A stretch of DNA of 64,000 nt from Trueperella abortisuis (GTDB lineage: Bacteria; Actinomycetota; Actinomycetes; Actinomycetales; Actinomycetaceae), in the NCBI RefSeq assembly GCF_030811095.1, contig NZ_JAUSQL010000001.1, positions 1,550,001 through 1,614,000 of the forward strand, read 5' to 3'. Below, piece by piece: positions 17,823 to 26,577 of the stretch; positions within the stretch are counted from its first letter, which is position 1; each line of letters starts with the position of its first letter. Below the pieces are notes generated by a model. That model worked only from the letters and a program-made list of their open reading frames with translations. It did no database searches and was not told where the DNA came from. A program made the translations under genes and the position numbers.

Positions 17823-19159
17823 GGGTCAATAGACAAAAAATGTGTTTTATGATCGAGTTTTTCGTTGGTGTAATAAGAGAAAGTCAGGGTTCTTAAGGTT
17901 GAGACGCTGAAAGTGGTTGCTTCGTTGACATCTGCCCGGTTACGTGCATGGGGTGAGAAGACCAAACCCGCACGCCCGCCGCTGCCCGATTTGTCAGACC
18001 GCCACGAAGAAGAACGGCTCAACGAGTGCTGGCCGGCAGCGCTGGAGATGCCCGGCTTGTGGCCACAGCTTCACCAGCACTCATCGGCGTCAGCAACGCG
18101 AAAAACAGTTCCGCGAATTCGTTGAATTCATTACCGACACTGAACCCAAACGTCGCCTAACCGGCTCTACTCGGACGTGGGATCGCGATCACGCTTGGTG
18201 TTGGGATACCCGCCCGATCTGGGACATCACCGGAGAGGTTCATGACCAGATCTTCATCGACGGGACCTACATCGCTCACGGCTGGTGCGTCTTGGTGGCG
18301 GCTACCACTGACGGTGTTATCGCCTACCAGCTATGCGCCAAAGAATCCAAAGCCGCCTACACGGCCTTACTGTCGCGTATCCCTGCTCCGGCCGTGGTCA
18401 CCACCGACGGGGACCGCGGGGCCCTGGCCGCGATCAAGGCCTGCTGGCCTACCAGCCGCCTGCAACGGTGCCTAGTCCACATCCAGCGCAACATCCGCAC
18501 CCTGACCACCACCCGCCCCAAGACCGACCAGCACAAGGCCCTATACAAACTGGCCTTGGACCTGACCAAGATCACCACCGCCGACCAAGCCATCGCCTGG
18601 CAAAAAGGCCTCGCAGCCTTCCACACCCTCTACGACACCTAGCTGGCCGAACGCACCTACAAGGCCACTGTCGCCCCCTCACAGATCCCGCGCTTTGCCC
18701 AGAACAACAAGTCCTGGTGGTATACCCACCACGCCACCAGGCGCCTGGTCAGAGCCTTAGACGGCTACGTCAAGGCCGGGGTGCTCTTTACCTACCTCGA
18801 CCCCACCACAGGCGCGACAAGCCCCCTGGCCTCAACCACGAACTCCTTAGAAGGCGGGACGAACGCCGTGCTGAAGACCTACCTACGAGCCCACCGCGGC
18901 CTATCCGAAGAGCACATGAAGACCGCCCTGGACTACTTCCTCTACACCCGCTCCATCGACCCCCAACCCCTGGCCACGTTCATCAACAACACCCCCGCCA
19001 CCACCAAGCCCAAACCCGAACCTGAGCCCGACGGGCCAGCCTACATCGACAACGCCATCAACACCCAAGCCCCCTGGGACGACGGCCTGACCATCCACCA
19101 AGGCTGGGCAGGACACTAACGACACGCCCGGATAAGACACATTTTTTGTCTATTAACCC
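17823..19159 (+). mobile_element. IS1249-type insertion sequence, copy 2, nested in the IS1182 transposase
   Basis: This 1,337-bp copy has the same termini as copy 1 and an 8-bp target duplication. Differences seen from copy 1 include the TGG-to-TAG change in the transposase and about three silent or non-coding changes. It is probably immobile unless copy 1 supplies transposase. Confidence 0.92.
17944..19119 (+). pseudogene. IS1249-family transposase with internal amber codon
   Basis: The gene equals copy 1 except that Trp233 (TGG) became TAG at 18640-18642, in YDTxLAERTYK. The product would stop after 232 residues, before the catalytic Glu in NSLEGGTN. The remainder stays in frame, so the mutation is recent. 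Confidence 0.93.
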
Positions 19160-19167
19160 TCAAACGC
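19160..19167 (+). repeat. 8-bp target duplication, right copy, of IS1249-type copy 2
   Basis: Identical to 17815-17822. Confidence 0.95.
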
Positions 19168-19302
19168 AACCACCACTTCACACGCTTCACCTTGCGCTCG
19201 TTGAAGAAAGTCGCCCTCGAATTTCGCCTCATTGCTATCGGACACAACATAAGAAAGGCACACATCGCCAACCAACACCACGAACAAGCCAACAAGAACT
19301 AA
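19168..19302 (+). pseudogene. IS1182-family transposase, 3' part
   Basis: In frame with the 5' part once the nested element and one 8-bp repeat are removed. It encodes NHHFTRFTLRSLKKVALEF then RLIAIGHNIRKAHIANQHH and a TAA stop, the typical IS1182 C-terminus after VFGxIK. Confidence 0.88.
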
Positions 19303-19360
19303 GGCCAGGGGCCCAGGCTCACCCCACAAGCCCAAGCCAGCACCCCCGCAACAAAAACAA

Positions 19361-19398
19361 GGGATGGCTGGAAGCCTCAACACGCTTCCAGCCATCCC
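19361..19398 (-). terminator. Right-end hairpin of the IS1182-type element
   Basis: A perfect 15-bp stem (gggatggctggaagc / gcttccagccatccc) is followed on the minus strand by TTGTTTTTGTTG. It lies directly downstream of tRNA-Glu copy 2 and could now terminate the tRNA transcript. Confidence 0.7.
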
Positions 19399-19428
19399 AA
19401 ACAGGACTAGTGATACAGCCCCAATCTG

Positions 19429-19501
19429 TACCCCGTACCGGATTTGAACCGGTGTTACCGCCGTGAGAGGGCGACGTCCTAGGCCGCTAGACGAACGGGG
19501 C
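19429..19501 (-). tRNA. tRNA-Glu (anticodon CTC), copy 2
   Basis: Same 73-nt sequence as copy 1, including the 6-nt 3' trailer. It lies 43 nt downstream of tRNA-Gln on the same strand, so the two were probably co-transcribed. Confidence 0.95.
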
Positions 19502-19544
19502 CTGATCCCTTGCGGGTGAACCAGCGAGCGAACTCGCGGTTTCG

Positions 19545-19616
19545 CTGGGGTACCAGGACTCGAACCTAGACTAAATGAACCAGAATCACTCGTGCTGCCA
19601 ATTACACCATACCCCA
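19545..19616 (-). tRNA. tRNA-Gln (anticodon CTG)
   Basis: The 72-nt minus-strand sequence begins TGGGGTATGGTGTAATTGG, has anticodon loop TTCTGGT (anticodon CTG) and T-arm GGTTCGAGTCC, and the acceptor stem TGGGGTA/TACCCCA closes with discriminator G. Confidence 0.95.
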
Positions 19617-19753
19617 TGGCGCTACTCCTCAGGAGTGCAACGAATAGATATATTACGCAGGCGCATGCCTCCACGCAAATTTCCGGACGTGAAGGGAATC
19701 ACGCCGGCTGTCGACTATACTGACCCCAATGTTTCTGCCATGGAAGGAGACGT

Positions 19754-20830
19754 ATGAGAATCCGCCGCGAGCCACGCACGCTCCCCTGGGGTCCCTCGCG
19801 AGTCAAGGTCTTCCCCGGTCACCTTGGCCGCGCAGTCGCCCGCCGACTCATCTACAACGCGCGCTTCTTGCTCGATGATCCCGGCGCGCGTCCCGCCTGG
19901 GCGCGGTGGCTACCCGAGGTGCCCTTCGTCGAGGCGATACCCACCGCCAACTCCTCACTGCTCACTCGATTCGTTGGCGATGTGGCCGACGACGACCTCC
20001 CACAGATCCCGACCGCGGCCTCGTCACTGCCGGAGGTCACCGCTTTCATCCGCGCCTACCACGCCGCCGCGATCGCCTGGTTGACGGCCGCCGACGCGGC
20101 CGGCGCGATCACGCCCGCCGATGTTCAATGCGCGATCAGCGACGCCACGGTCGGTTACGCCTTCGGCGATTTCGAACTGATCTGCGTCGATTCGCTTGCC
20201 ACACCCGTACAGCGCGCGACCACTGACGCGCTCTTGGCCCGCTTTCTCAAGACCGTTCCGTGGGGCGCCCACCCCGTCGCCTACGTGGCCGCCGAGCCCG
20301 GCAGGGCTCGGCGCAACATTCGCGCCGGCGAACCCAGCCTCAGCGACTACCAGTGGGAGATTGCCTCCCAATCTCCACGCGAGATGTGGATCGCCTACGA
20401 CCCCGTCAACCCCGAGATCTTCGTCCCCAACCCCGAGGTCGCTATCGTCTCCACGTGTGAGGTCTACGGCGACGACGCCGGGGATTTCGAGGTCAACCAC
20501 CGCGCCGCCCTCATCCGCGAGGACCTGCGCGTCTACGAGATCACTAGCACCGACGACGCCGCCGCGCTCATCTCGCGTTACCCCATCCGGCTCGCGGGAG
20601 ACCCGCAGCTCTACGACGAATGGGCGGGTCTCGAGGCTCCAATTGACTACGTCATCGATTGGGAGGCCCTCGCCCGCGACTGGGACGGGGTGCGCCTGGG
20701 AGTACCAGCCGCGCTCGAGGTCGGCTACGTGCCGTTGCGCATCCGCGCCGCAGCCGGCGAGGGCACGGGCATGATCACGGGCTGGACGCCGGGATCGACA
20801 CTGTATGTGCGCGACCCCGTAGCCAGGTAG
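19754..20830 (+). CDS. Hypothetical protein, 358 residues
   Basis: I do not recognise a family. The ATG follows GGAAGGAG, and a TATACT hexamer lies about 30 bp upstream, so expression is likely. The protein is soluble, with an alanine-rich helical stretch (AFIRAYHAAAIAWLTAADAAG, about 95-117), then a mixed alpha/beta part with QWEIASQSPREMWIAYDPVNPE. No signal peptide or membrane segment is seen. It is divergent from the tRNA cluster and convergent with gltX. Confidence 0.7.
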   Translation: MRIRREPRTLPWGPSRVKVFPGHLGRAVARRLIYNARFLLDDPGARPAWARWLPEVPFVEAIPTANSSLLTRFVGDVADDDLPQIPTAASSLPEVTAFIRAYHAAAIAWLTAADAAGAITPADVQCAISDATVGYAFGDFELICVDSLATPVQRATTDALLARFLKTVPWGAHPVAYVAAEPGRARRNIRAGEPSLSDYQWEIASQSPREMWIAYDPVNPEIFVPNPEVAIVSTCEVYGDDAGDFEVNHRAALIREDLRVYEITSTDDAAALISRYPIRLAGDPQLYDEWAGLEAPIDYVIDWEALARDWDGVRLGVPAALEVGYVPLRIRAAAGEGTGMITGWTPGSTLYVRDPVAR

Positions 20831-20848
20831 AAGGTAGCCAGGTAGAAG
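20819..20848 (+). repeat. Two tandem 15-bp repeats over the stop codon of the hypothetical gene
   Basis: gtagccaggtagaag occurs twice head to tail. The first copy contains the TAG stop, so the repeat does not change the protein. Confidence 0.8.
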
Positions 20849-20887
20849 GCAGGGCGACCCGGGCGAGCCGCCCCTGCCTCGGAGAGC

Positions 20888-22387
20888 CTAAAGCGTGGCG
20901 CGGAAGCGGCGCAGGCGCGCGAGCGTCTCGTCCTTTCCGAGGATCGCCATCGAGTCGACCACGGGCAATGACACGTTCGTGCCCGTCACGGCCACGAAGA
21001 GCGGCTGGAAGGCCAGGCGCGGCTTGAGCTCGAGGGCGGCGACCACGTGCTCGTCGACGCCGGCCTTGATGGCGTCGACGTCCCAAGACTCGGGCGAGAT
21101 CTGTTCGAAGGCTGCGATAGCGGCGTCGAGCGCGGCGGGTGCCGAGTCGCGAAGCTTGGCTACGGCCTTCTCGTTGTACTCGATCTCGCCCGCGCTGATA
21201 AAGAGGAAGCCCATGAGCGCGGGCGCCTCGCCGAGGAGCTGGATACGGGTCTGGACGAGCGGGGTGGCGGCGTCGAGGAGACGACGTTCTTCGACGTCGG
21301 CGGCCGCGTAGGATTCGGCGTCGATGATGCCTTCGCGCTTCAAGAACGGCACAAGACGGTCGCGCAAATCGCTCACCTCGAGCATGCGGATGTGCTCGGC
21401 GTTGATGGCCACGCACTTCTTGTCGTCGAAGCGGGCGGGGTTGGGGTTGACGTCGGCCACGTCGAAGGCCTGTGCCATCTCCTCACGGCTGAAGAGGTCA
21501 CGGTCCGCGGCGATCGACCATCCGAGCAGGCCCAGGTAGTTGAGCAGGCCCTCGGGGAGCATGCCGCGGTCGCGGTGCAGGAGGAGGTTGGCTTCGGGGT
21601 CGCGCTTGGAAAGCTTCTTGTTGCCCTCCCCCATGACGTAGGGAAGGTGGCCAAACAACGGGGTCTCCTTCGCCACGCCGATGGCCTTGAGTGCATCGTA
21701 CAGCACGATCTGGCGCGGGGTGGACGAGAGCAGATCCTCACCGCGAAGCACGTGGGTGATCTCCATGAGTGCATCGTCTACCGGGTTGGTCAGCGTGTAG
21801 AGCGGCTGACCGTTGCCGCGCATGATGACGTAGTCGGGCACCGAGCCGGCCTTAAAGGTGATCTCGCCGCGCACGAGGTCCGTGAAGGTCACGTCCTCGT
21901 CCGGCATGCGGATGCGCAGCACCGGTGCGCGGCCTTCGGCGCGGAAGGCCTCCTTCTGTGCCTCGGTCAGGTCGCGGTCGAAGCCGTCGTAGCCGAGCTT
22001 CGGGTCGCGGCCAGCCGCGCGGTGACGGGCCTCAACCTCCTCCGGGGTGGAGAAGGACTCGTAGGCGTATCCCGCCTCCAGCAGCTTCGCCGCCACGTCC
22101 TTGTAAATGTCCATGCGCTCGCTTTGCCGGTAGGGGGCGTGCGGGCCGCCGACCCCGATGCCCTCGTCCCAGTCCAAGCCGAGCCAGGTCAGGGAGTCGA
22201 TGATCTGGTTAAAGGATTCCTGGGAATCACGCTGGGCGTCCGTGTCCTCGATACGGAACACGAAGGTGCCGCCGGTGTGGCGGGCGTAGGCCCAGTTGAA
22301 CAGGCAGGTGCGCACCATGCCGACGTGCGGCATGCCGGTGGGAGACGGACAGAAGCGGACGCGGACGGATGAATGTGAAGTGCTCAT
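20888..22387 (-). CDS. gltX: Glutamyl-tRNA synthetase
   Basis: GltX charges tRNA-Glu with glutamate. The 499-residue class I synthetase has the HIGH-region variant [20 protein letters not shown], the [14 protein letters not shown] segment, [13 protein letters not shown], and the KMSKS-loop variant [12 protein letters not shown] helical anticodon-binding domain forms the last third. It lies close to two tRNA-Glu genes and one tRNA-Gln; actinobacteria usually form Gln-tRNA through Glu-tRNA(Gln) with GatCAB, so it may be non-discriminating. Confidence 0.97.
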   Translation of the reverse strand: MSTSHSSVRVRFCPSPTGMPHVGMVRTCLFNWAYARHTGGTFVFRIEDTDAQRDSQESFNQIIDSLTWLGLDWDEGIGVGGPHAPYRQSERMDIYKDVAAKLLEAGYAYESFSTPEEVEARHRAAGRDPKLGYDGFDRDLTEAQKEAFRAEGRAPVLRIRMPDEDVTFTDLVRGEITFKAGSVPDYVIMRGNGQPLYTLTNPVDDALMEITHVLRGEDLLSSTPRQIVLYDALKAIGVAKETPLFGHLPYVMGEGNKKLSKRDPEANLLLHRDRGMLPEGLLNYLGLLGWSIAADRDLFSREEMAQAFDVADVNPNPARFDDKKCVAINAEHIRMLEVSDLRDRLVPFLKREGIIDAESYAAADVEERRLLDAATPLVQTRIQLLGEAPALMGFLFISAGEIEYNEKAVAKLRDSAPAALDAAIAAFEQISPESWDVDAIKAGVDEHVVAALELKPRLAFQPLFVAVTGTNVSLPVVDSMAILGKDETLARLRRFRATL

Positions 22388-22421
22388 AGTGTCTTAAGGC
22401 TACTCTGGATAGAGTAGAAAC

Positions 22422-23582
22422 ATGAATTTCGATCAGATCACCATCGACCAGCTACGCGCCGCCGGCTCCCTCAAGTGGAGCGCCCACCCGGATCAGATCG
22501 GCATGTTCGTCGCTGAGATGGACCTTGGAATCGCGCCCGCTGTCCGCGACGTCCTCACCCGCTTCGCGGGCCTGCCCGGCATCGGCTACCGCTCGGCCGC
22601 CGATTCGCGAGCGCTGGCGGAGGCCACCGCCGCGTGGATCTCCTCCATCTGTGACTTCTCGCCCTCTCCCGACGCCGTCCACGCCGTTCCGGACGTGGTC
22701 TCCTCGGCCCGCTTCGTCATCGACGCGCTCACGACGCCGGGCTCGCCCGTCATCTTGCCCACCCCGGCCTACATGAGCTTCGTCGAGCTGGTTCCGACGA
22801 TGGGTCGGCCGCTCATCGAGGTTCCGTCGGTGCCGGTGGGCGGCCAGCTCCAGCTGGACCTTGACGGGATCCGTGCCGGTTTTGAGGCCGGCGCTCGAAT
22901 GCTTATCCTCGTCAATCCTTCCAACCCCACCGGGCGGGTGTATTCGCGCGCCGAGTTGCAGGCACTTGCCGCGGTGGTGGGCGACTTCCCGGAGGCCGTC
23001 GTCTTTTCCGACGACATCCACTCTCCCTTCGTCCTCGACGGCGAGTACGTCCCCTACGCCTCCATCTCGGATCAGACCGCGGCCCACACCGTCATGGCGA
23101 TCGCCGCCTCCAAGGGGTGGAATATCCCTGGACTCAAGTGCGCCCAGCTGGTGGTGCCGAGCCCCGCGCTGGCCAAACGTCTGGAGCCGTCGCTGGGGTG
23201 GGCGAAGAGCATGACCTCCACCATCGGTTCGGCCGCCGCAGTGGCCGCCTACAGCGACGGTCGGGAGTGGATGGCCGACGTCGTCGACTATGTGCGTGGC
23301 AACCGTGACCTTTTCGCCGCCGCCGTTGAGCGCTGGCCCGGCGTGACCATGGAGCACATGGAGGGTACCTACATCGCCTGGCTCGACTTCGCCGGCGCCA
23401 TCGAGGCCGGCGCCGTCGGCGAGCCGGTAGCCGAGTGGTTGGGCGCGAACGCCGGAGTCGCCATGACGCCCGGCGCGTCCTGCGGGGCCGGATACGCCGC
23501 GCATGCCCGCGCCATCCTCGCCACGCCGCGCCCGGTCCTGCGTCAGGCGATCGAACAGATCGACCGGGCGCTCGGGCTGTAG
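22422..23582 (+). CDS. MalY/PatB-family aminotransferase-like C-S lyase
   Basis: The 386-residue PLP enzyme of fold type I has WSAHPDQIGMFVAEMDLGIAPAV near the start, the NPSNPTGRVYSRAEL motif, and the PLP Lys in ASKGWNIPGLKCAQ. MalY/PatB enzymes are cystathionine beta-lyases. It probably splits cystathionine or cysteine conjugates; an aminotransferase role is less likely but not excluded. It is divergent from gltX over 34 bp, with promoter-like TAGAGT close to the ATG. A strong terminator follows. Confidence 0.85.
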   Translation: MNFDQITIDQLRAAGSLKWSAHPDQIGMFVAEMDLGIAPAVRDVLTRFAGLPGIGYRSAADSRALAEATAAWISSICDFSPSPDAVHAVPDVVSSARFVIDALTTPGSPVILPTPAYMSFVELVPTMGRPLIEVPSVPVGGQLQLDLDGIRAGFEAGARMLILVNPSNPTGRVYSRAELQALAAVVGDFPEAVVFSDDIHSPFVLDGEYVPYASISDQTAAHTVMAIAASKGWNIPGLKCAQLVVPSPALAKRLEPSLGWAKSMTSTIGSAAAVAAYSDGREWMADVVDYVRGNRDLFAAAVERWPGVTMEHMEGTYIAWLDFAGAIEAGAVGEPVAEWLGANAGVAMTPGASCGAGYAAHARAILATPRPVLRQAIEQIDRALGL

Positions 23583-23638
23583 CCGTGGCTGGCCGCCCAC
23601 CAGCTAGGGCGCACCGGCCCGAGTAGATGCGACGGTGG

Positions 23639-23688
23639 GCCGCAGGAGGCGACGCTAGAGTTGACGAGCGTTGCCTCCTGCGGCTTTT
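23639..23688 (+). terminator. Rho-independent terminator after the MalY/PatB gene
   Basis: An almost perfect 18-bp stem, outer part GCCGCAGGAGGC / GCCTCCTGCGGC, is followed by TTTT on the plus strand. Confidence 0.85.
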
Positions 23689-23700
23689 ACAGTGCGATCG

Positions 23701-25467
23701 TTATCCTTCGCTGCGACAACGCCTCACAAGAAGCGCTCCGAGCGCCGTCACCGCCGCGCCGAGGGCTCCGAGGCCGACGACGCCGGCGCCCGCGTGGGCC
23801 AGGCTCTTCTCGCTCTTGCCCGCCTTAGCCGGGGCCGATGCGACAACCGGGTTTTTCTGCGTCGTGCCATCGACCATCGGAGCTTGGGCGCCGGCCTTAT
23901 GCTCCTTGGAGCCAACCTTTTGATCAGGGCTAGGGGTCACGGCCGTATCCGTTTCAGGTGCCGGCGCCTGCTCCTTGTCTCCTTCAAGCTTGTCTTTACC
24001 TTCGGGGTTGCCGGCATTGCCGCCCTCAGGCGCCTCCGGCTGACCGGGCTGCGCGCCTGGCGCGGGCGTGTCGACGTCGTCGGCCGGGATTGCCCAGCCC
24101 CGATAGACGACGTTGTTCTTCACAACAAAGTAGTCGGCGTGGTAGCCGCGGATGCCAAGAGGCGAGAGCACGCGCAGGGTGTAGCGGCCGTTCGGGAGGT
24201 CTCCATCGGGTAGCGTGACGGACCCGCCGATCGCGCCCTTTGCGTCGACGGTCAGCTCGCCCTTGGCGATCTCATTCCCGTCTGGCCCAAGCACCGAGGC
24301 GGGCAGCGCGCCGGGCTCGGTGAAGCCGGAGGCGTTCGGCTCCATCGCCGTCGGCCCGACCTTAACCGTCCGCCCTTCCACACCCACGATCTCAAACGCG
24401 GAACGCGGGCTGTCGATCAGCGTGCCGGTGTAGGTGGTGGCTCGCTTGGAGCTCTCGCCCTGGGCCACAAGCGTAAAGCTCTTGGCGCCGGCCGGGCGCT
24501 GCGGTAGCCACTGGTCGAGCGTCAGATGGCCGGAGTCGTCGGCGTTGGCGCGGGTGATCTCGGTGGCCTCTGCCTCGCCGAAGGACATCCTTACGACGAC
24601 GGTCTCGCCCGGCTCGTACGGCCCGGCCTTAATGGGCAAAGCGTTGGCCGGGGCGTGGGTGGTGAGCGTCACGCGTTCGCCGGGGTTAGGCACGAGGCCG
24701 TAGAGCGGGTCGCCGGAGTAGCTCACCCACATGTTCGACCTCGTCAGCTCGACGTCCTTGGTGACCTTGCCCAGTTCCTTCCCGTCGCGCATGTTGACGC
24801 ACCTCGCGGTGAGCGTATAGGTGCCGGCGGGCCATGTGGAGGCGTTCGTGCTCTCCTTGCGCGACTGTCCCCGGACAGTGAGCGCCTCGGTGCCGCGCGA
24901 AAGAGAGACCTTGACCGTCTTCTTATTCAGGACGGAGCAGCCATCGACCTTCCAGCTGAGGGTCCGGCCGTGCTGAGTCTCGCCGAAGGCGAGCTCGGCG
25001 ATGACCGGAGTGTCGGATGCCTTCTCCCCCGCCTTGGGCTCACCCTGTTTCGGGTCTTGCGGCTTGGGGGTGCTCGGAGCCAGCCAGCTACCCAAGTCGT
25101 CTCCGGAGGGGGCCTTGATCTCTGGGTCGGCCGGTTTCGAAGAGCCGGGAGCGAGCCACTCGCTTAGATCCGAATGACCCGCTTCGGGAGCGGCCGGCTC
25201 CGTCGACTCAGCCTTCTTTGACTCTGGGGCTTTATCCTCCGGAGTCTTAGGCGTCGCGGGCTTCGGGGTCGGAGCGAGCCAACTACTCAAATCGTCCCCA
25301 CTCGGGGACGCGGTCTCCTTCTCGGCGGGTGGCTGACTACCCGGAGCCAGCCAACTGCTCAGATCCGAATCAAACGGGGATGTCTCGGCCGCTGTGGCGG
25401 TGGCCGGCATGGCGATTCCCCCGATGAGGAGGGCTGCGGAGGCTGCCGAGGCGATCTTTCGTCGCAT
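23701..25467 (-). CDS. Secreted surface protein with four WLAP repeats and sorting-signal-like C-terminus
   Basis: The 588-residue protein has a signal peptide (MRRKIASAASAALLIGGIAM, cleavage near AxA at 24-27). A Pro/Lys/Glu-rich region follows with four copies of DLSSWLAP-like repeats near residues 35-42, 58-66, 99-107 and 122-131. The middle, about 150-480, looks like beta-sandwich modules. A Pro/Gly/Glu-rich stalk precedes LAHAGAG, a hydrophobic helix and RRCRSEG, a degenerate LAxTG-type signal. A DtxR-like iron box lies 26 bp before the ATG. I do not recognise a ligand-binding family; HtaA and NEAT signatures are not evident. Confidence 0.82.
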   Translation of the reverse strand: MRRKIASAASAALLIGGIAMPATATAAETSPFDSDLSSWLAPGSQPPAEKETASPSGDDLSSWLAPTPKPATPKTPEDKAPESKKAESTEPAAPEAGHSDLSEWLAPGSSKPADPEIKAPSGDDLGSWLAPSTPKPQDPKQGEPKAGEKASDTPVIAELAFGETQHGRTLSWKVDGCSVLNKKTVKVSLSRGTEALTVRGQSRKESTNASTWPAGTYTLTARCVNMRDGKELGKVTKDVELTRSNMWVSYSGDPLYGLVPNPGERVTLTTHAPANALPIKAGPYEPGETVVVRMSFGEAEATEITRANADDSGHLTLDQWLPQRPAGAKSFTLVAQGESSKRATTYTGTLIDSPRSAFEIVGVEGRTVKVGPTAMEPNASGFTEPGALPASVLGPDGNEIAKGELTVDAKGAIGGSVTLPDGDLPNGRYTLRVLSPLGIRGYHADYFVVKNNVVYRGWAIPADDVDTPAPGAQPGQPEAPEGGNAGNPEGKDKLEGDKEQAPAPETDTAVTPSPDQKVGSKEHKAGAQAPMVDGTTQKNPVVASAPAKAGKSEKSLAHAGAGVVGLGALGAAVTALGALLVRRCRSEG

Positions 25468-25492
25468 GCTATTCCTTTCGTCGTGAAATTGC

Positions 25493-25511
25493 GTAGGTAA
25501 GGCTACCCTAA
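25493..25511. promoter_or_regulatory. DtxR/IdeR-type iron box upstream of the surface-protein gene
   Basis: GTAGGTAAGGCTACCCTAA agrees at 16 of 19 positions with the DtxR-family consensus TTAGGTTAGGCTAACCTAA as I recall it. The palindromic character and its place in the promoter region suggest iron-dependent repression. Confidence 0.75.
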
Positions 25512-25644
25512 CTTCATCGAGGTTGGTGCTGACGACGTCATACCCAGGTATCGAATTCGCCCTTGCGACCCGCAAACCACCCCGCTCCGCTCTGAGCCTT
25601 CCGGCTAGCTCAGATCGGTGCGGCCCGCGAGCTTCGCCGCCAAT

Positions 25645-26406
25645 TCACTGCGTGACAGGGTTGCGCAGATCTCCGATCCCCTCCACCGAGCACACGACCT
25701 CCATGCCCGGGCCCGCCGGAATCGACGGGAAGGCGGCACCCGTAAGGATGATGTCGCCAGGCAGGAGCGTGAACATTGACGAGGCGAGCGCAACAAGCTC
25801 CGGGACGGAACGGGCTAGGTCGGCCGTCGTGCCCCTCCCCTTGACCTCGCCGTCCACCGACAGCGTGATCTCCAAATCCGAGACATCCAGGGCTGTGACG
25901 ATCACCGGACCGATCGGGCAGGAGGTGTCAAAGCCCTTGGCCCGCGCCCACTGCAAGTCGGACTTCTGGGTGAGCCCGTCCGCGACGTCGTTGCCCACCG
26001 TGTAACCGAAGATAACCTCGTTTGCACGCTCGAGCGGAACATCCTTGCATAGTCGGGAAATGACGACGGCGAGCTCGGCCTCGTGGATGATGTTCCCCGA
26101 CCACGCCGGCGCCACGATCGGCACGTTCGGCCCCACCACGGCGGTGTTCGGCTTCAAGAAGGTGGTCGGAACCGCGGCCGGATCCGGGCGGTAGTCGGGG
26201 CGATTGTAATTATCGCCGAAGCCGATCACCTTCGAGCGCGGGAGCATGGGCGCCACAAGGTTGGCGTCGCTCGCGGAGACGACCTGTCCCGTCGGGTTGA
26301 TCCCGGCATACAGAGGGTCGTCCGCAAGCACGTGATAGTTGCCGGTGGCCTCGTCGACGACGGCGAAGCGAGGGCCCTGATCCAGAGAAAGTCGCGCGAT
26401 CTTCAT
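25645..26406 (-). CDS. Fumarylacetoacetate hydrolase (FAH) family protein
   Basis: The 253-residue protein has the FAH-fold features KVIGFGDNYNRP, FLKPNTAVVGPN, metal ligand Glu in IHEAELAVVISR, GYTVGNDVADG, KGFDTSCPIGPVIV and LLPGDIILTGAAFPSIPAGPGMEV. The family includes acylpyruvases, oxaloacetate decarboxylases and degradation-pathway isomerases. In actinobacteria such a gene often neighbours gltX. No aromatic-degradation genes are nearby, so an acylpyruvase or oxaloacetate tautomerase role is plausible but unproven. Confidence 0.88.
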   Translation of the reverse strand: MKIARLSLDQGPRFAVVDEATGNYHVLADDPLYAGINPTGQVVSASDANLVAPMLPRSKVIGFGDNYNRPDYRPDPAAVPTTFLKPNTAVVGPNVPIVAPAWSGNIIHEAELAVVISRLCKDVPLERANEVIFGYTVGNDVADGLTQKSDLQWARAKGFDTSCPIGPVIVTALDVSDLEITLSVDGEVKGRGTTADLARSVPELVALASSMFTLLPGDIILTGAAFPSIPAGPGMEVVCSVEGIGDLRNPVTQ

Positions 26407-26516
26407 ACGCCCATCCTAGCGCCGCAGCATCCCCCAACACCGGCCCTTTGGCGTCGTCTCCACCCGCCGCCTGTGTCGCGTGCCCCACGCCGGCAAATCA
26501 CCCCGCACCCCACGTC

Positions 26517-26555
26517 TAGTTACGGTAACGTAGCCTTTAGTTACGCTGGCGTAGC
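26517..26555 (+). promoter_or_regulatory. Two 18-bp direct repeats 21 bp apart upstream of the acyl-CoA synthetase
   Basis: tagttacggtaacgtagc (26517-26534) and tagttacgctggcgtagc (26538-26555) match at 15 of 18 positions and repeat at two helical turns, just before the ribosome-binding site. A regulator binding site is likely; the regulator is unknown. Confidence 0.55.
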
Positions 26556-26577
26556 ATTCGTCGACTGAGGGGGAAAC

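Larger units (their letters stand above)
16249..19422 (+). mobile_element. IS1182-type insertion sequence interrupted by an IS1249-type copy
   Basis: Termini match as inverted repeats: GGGGCTGTATCA at the left, and at the right the complement of the same 12-mer. Without the nested element and one 8-bp repeat it measures 1,829 bp. Both ends carry strong hairpins (16273-16316, 19361-19398). No convincing target duplication was found. It lies 6 bp past the 3' end of tRNA-Glu copy 2, and its base composition is AT-richer than the host. Confidence 0.82.

Noticed and set aside
16249..19501. A tRNA-targeted integrative element between the two tRNA-Glu copies
   Set aside because: The repeats are full tRNA genes, but no integrase lies between them, only two insertion sequences with their own ends. 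Tandem tRNA duplication is simpler.
20819..20848. The tandem 15-bp repeat as a regulatory element
   Set aside because: Two copies over a stop codon are most simply a slippage duplication.
21047..22372. A 441-codon plus-strand open frame over gltX
   Set aside because: Antisense shadow of gltX, whose catalytic motifs are unambiguous.
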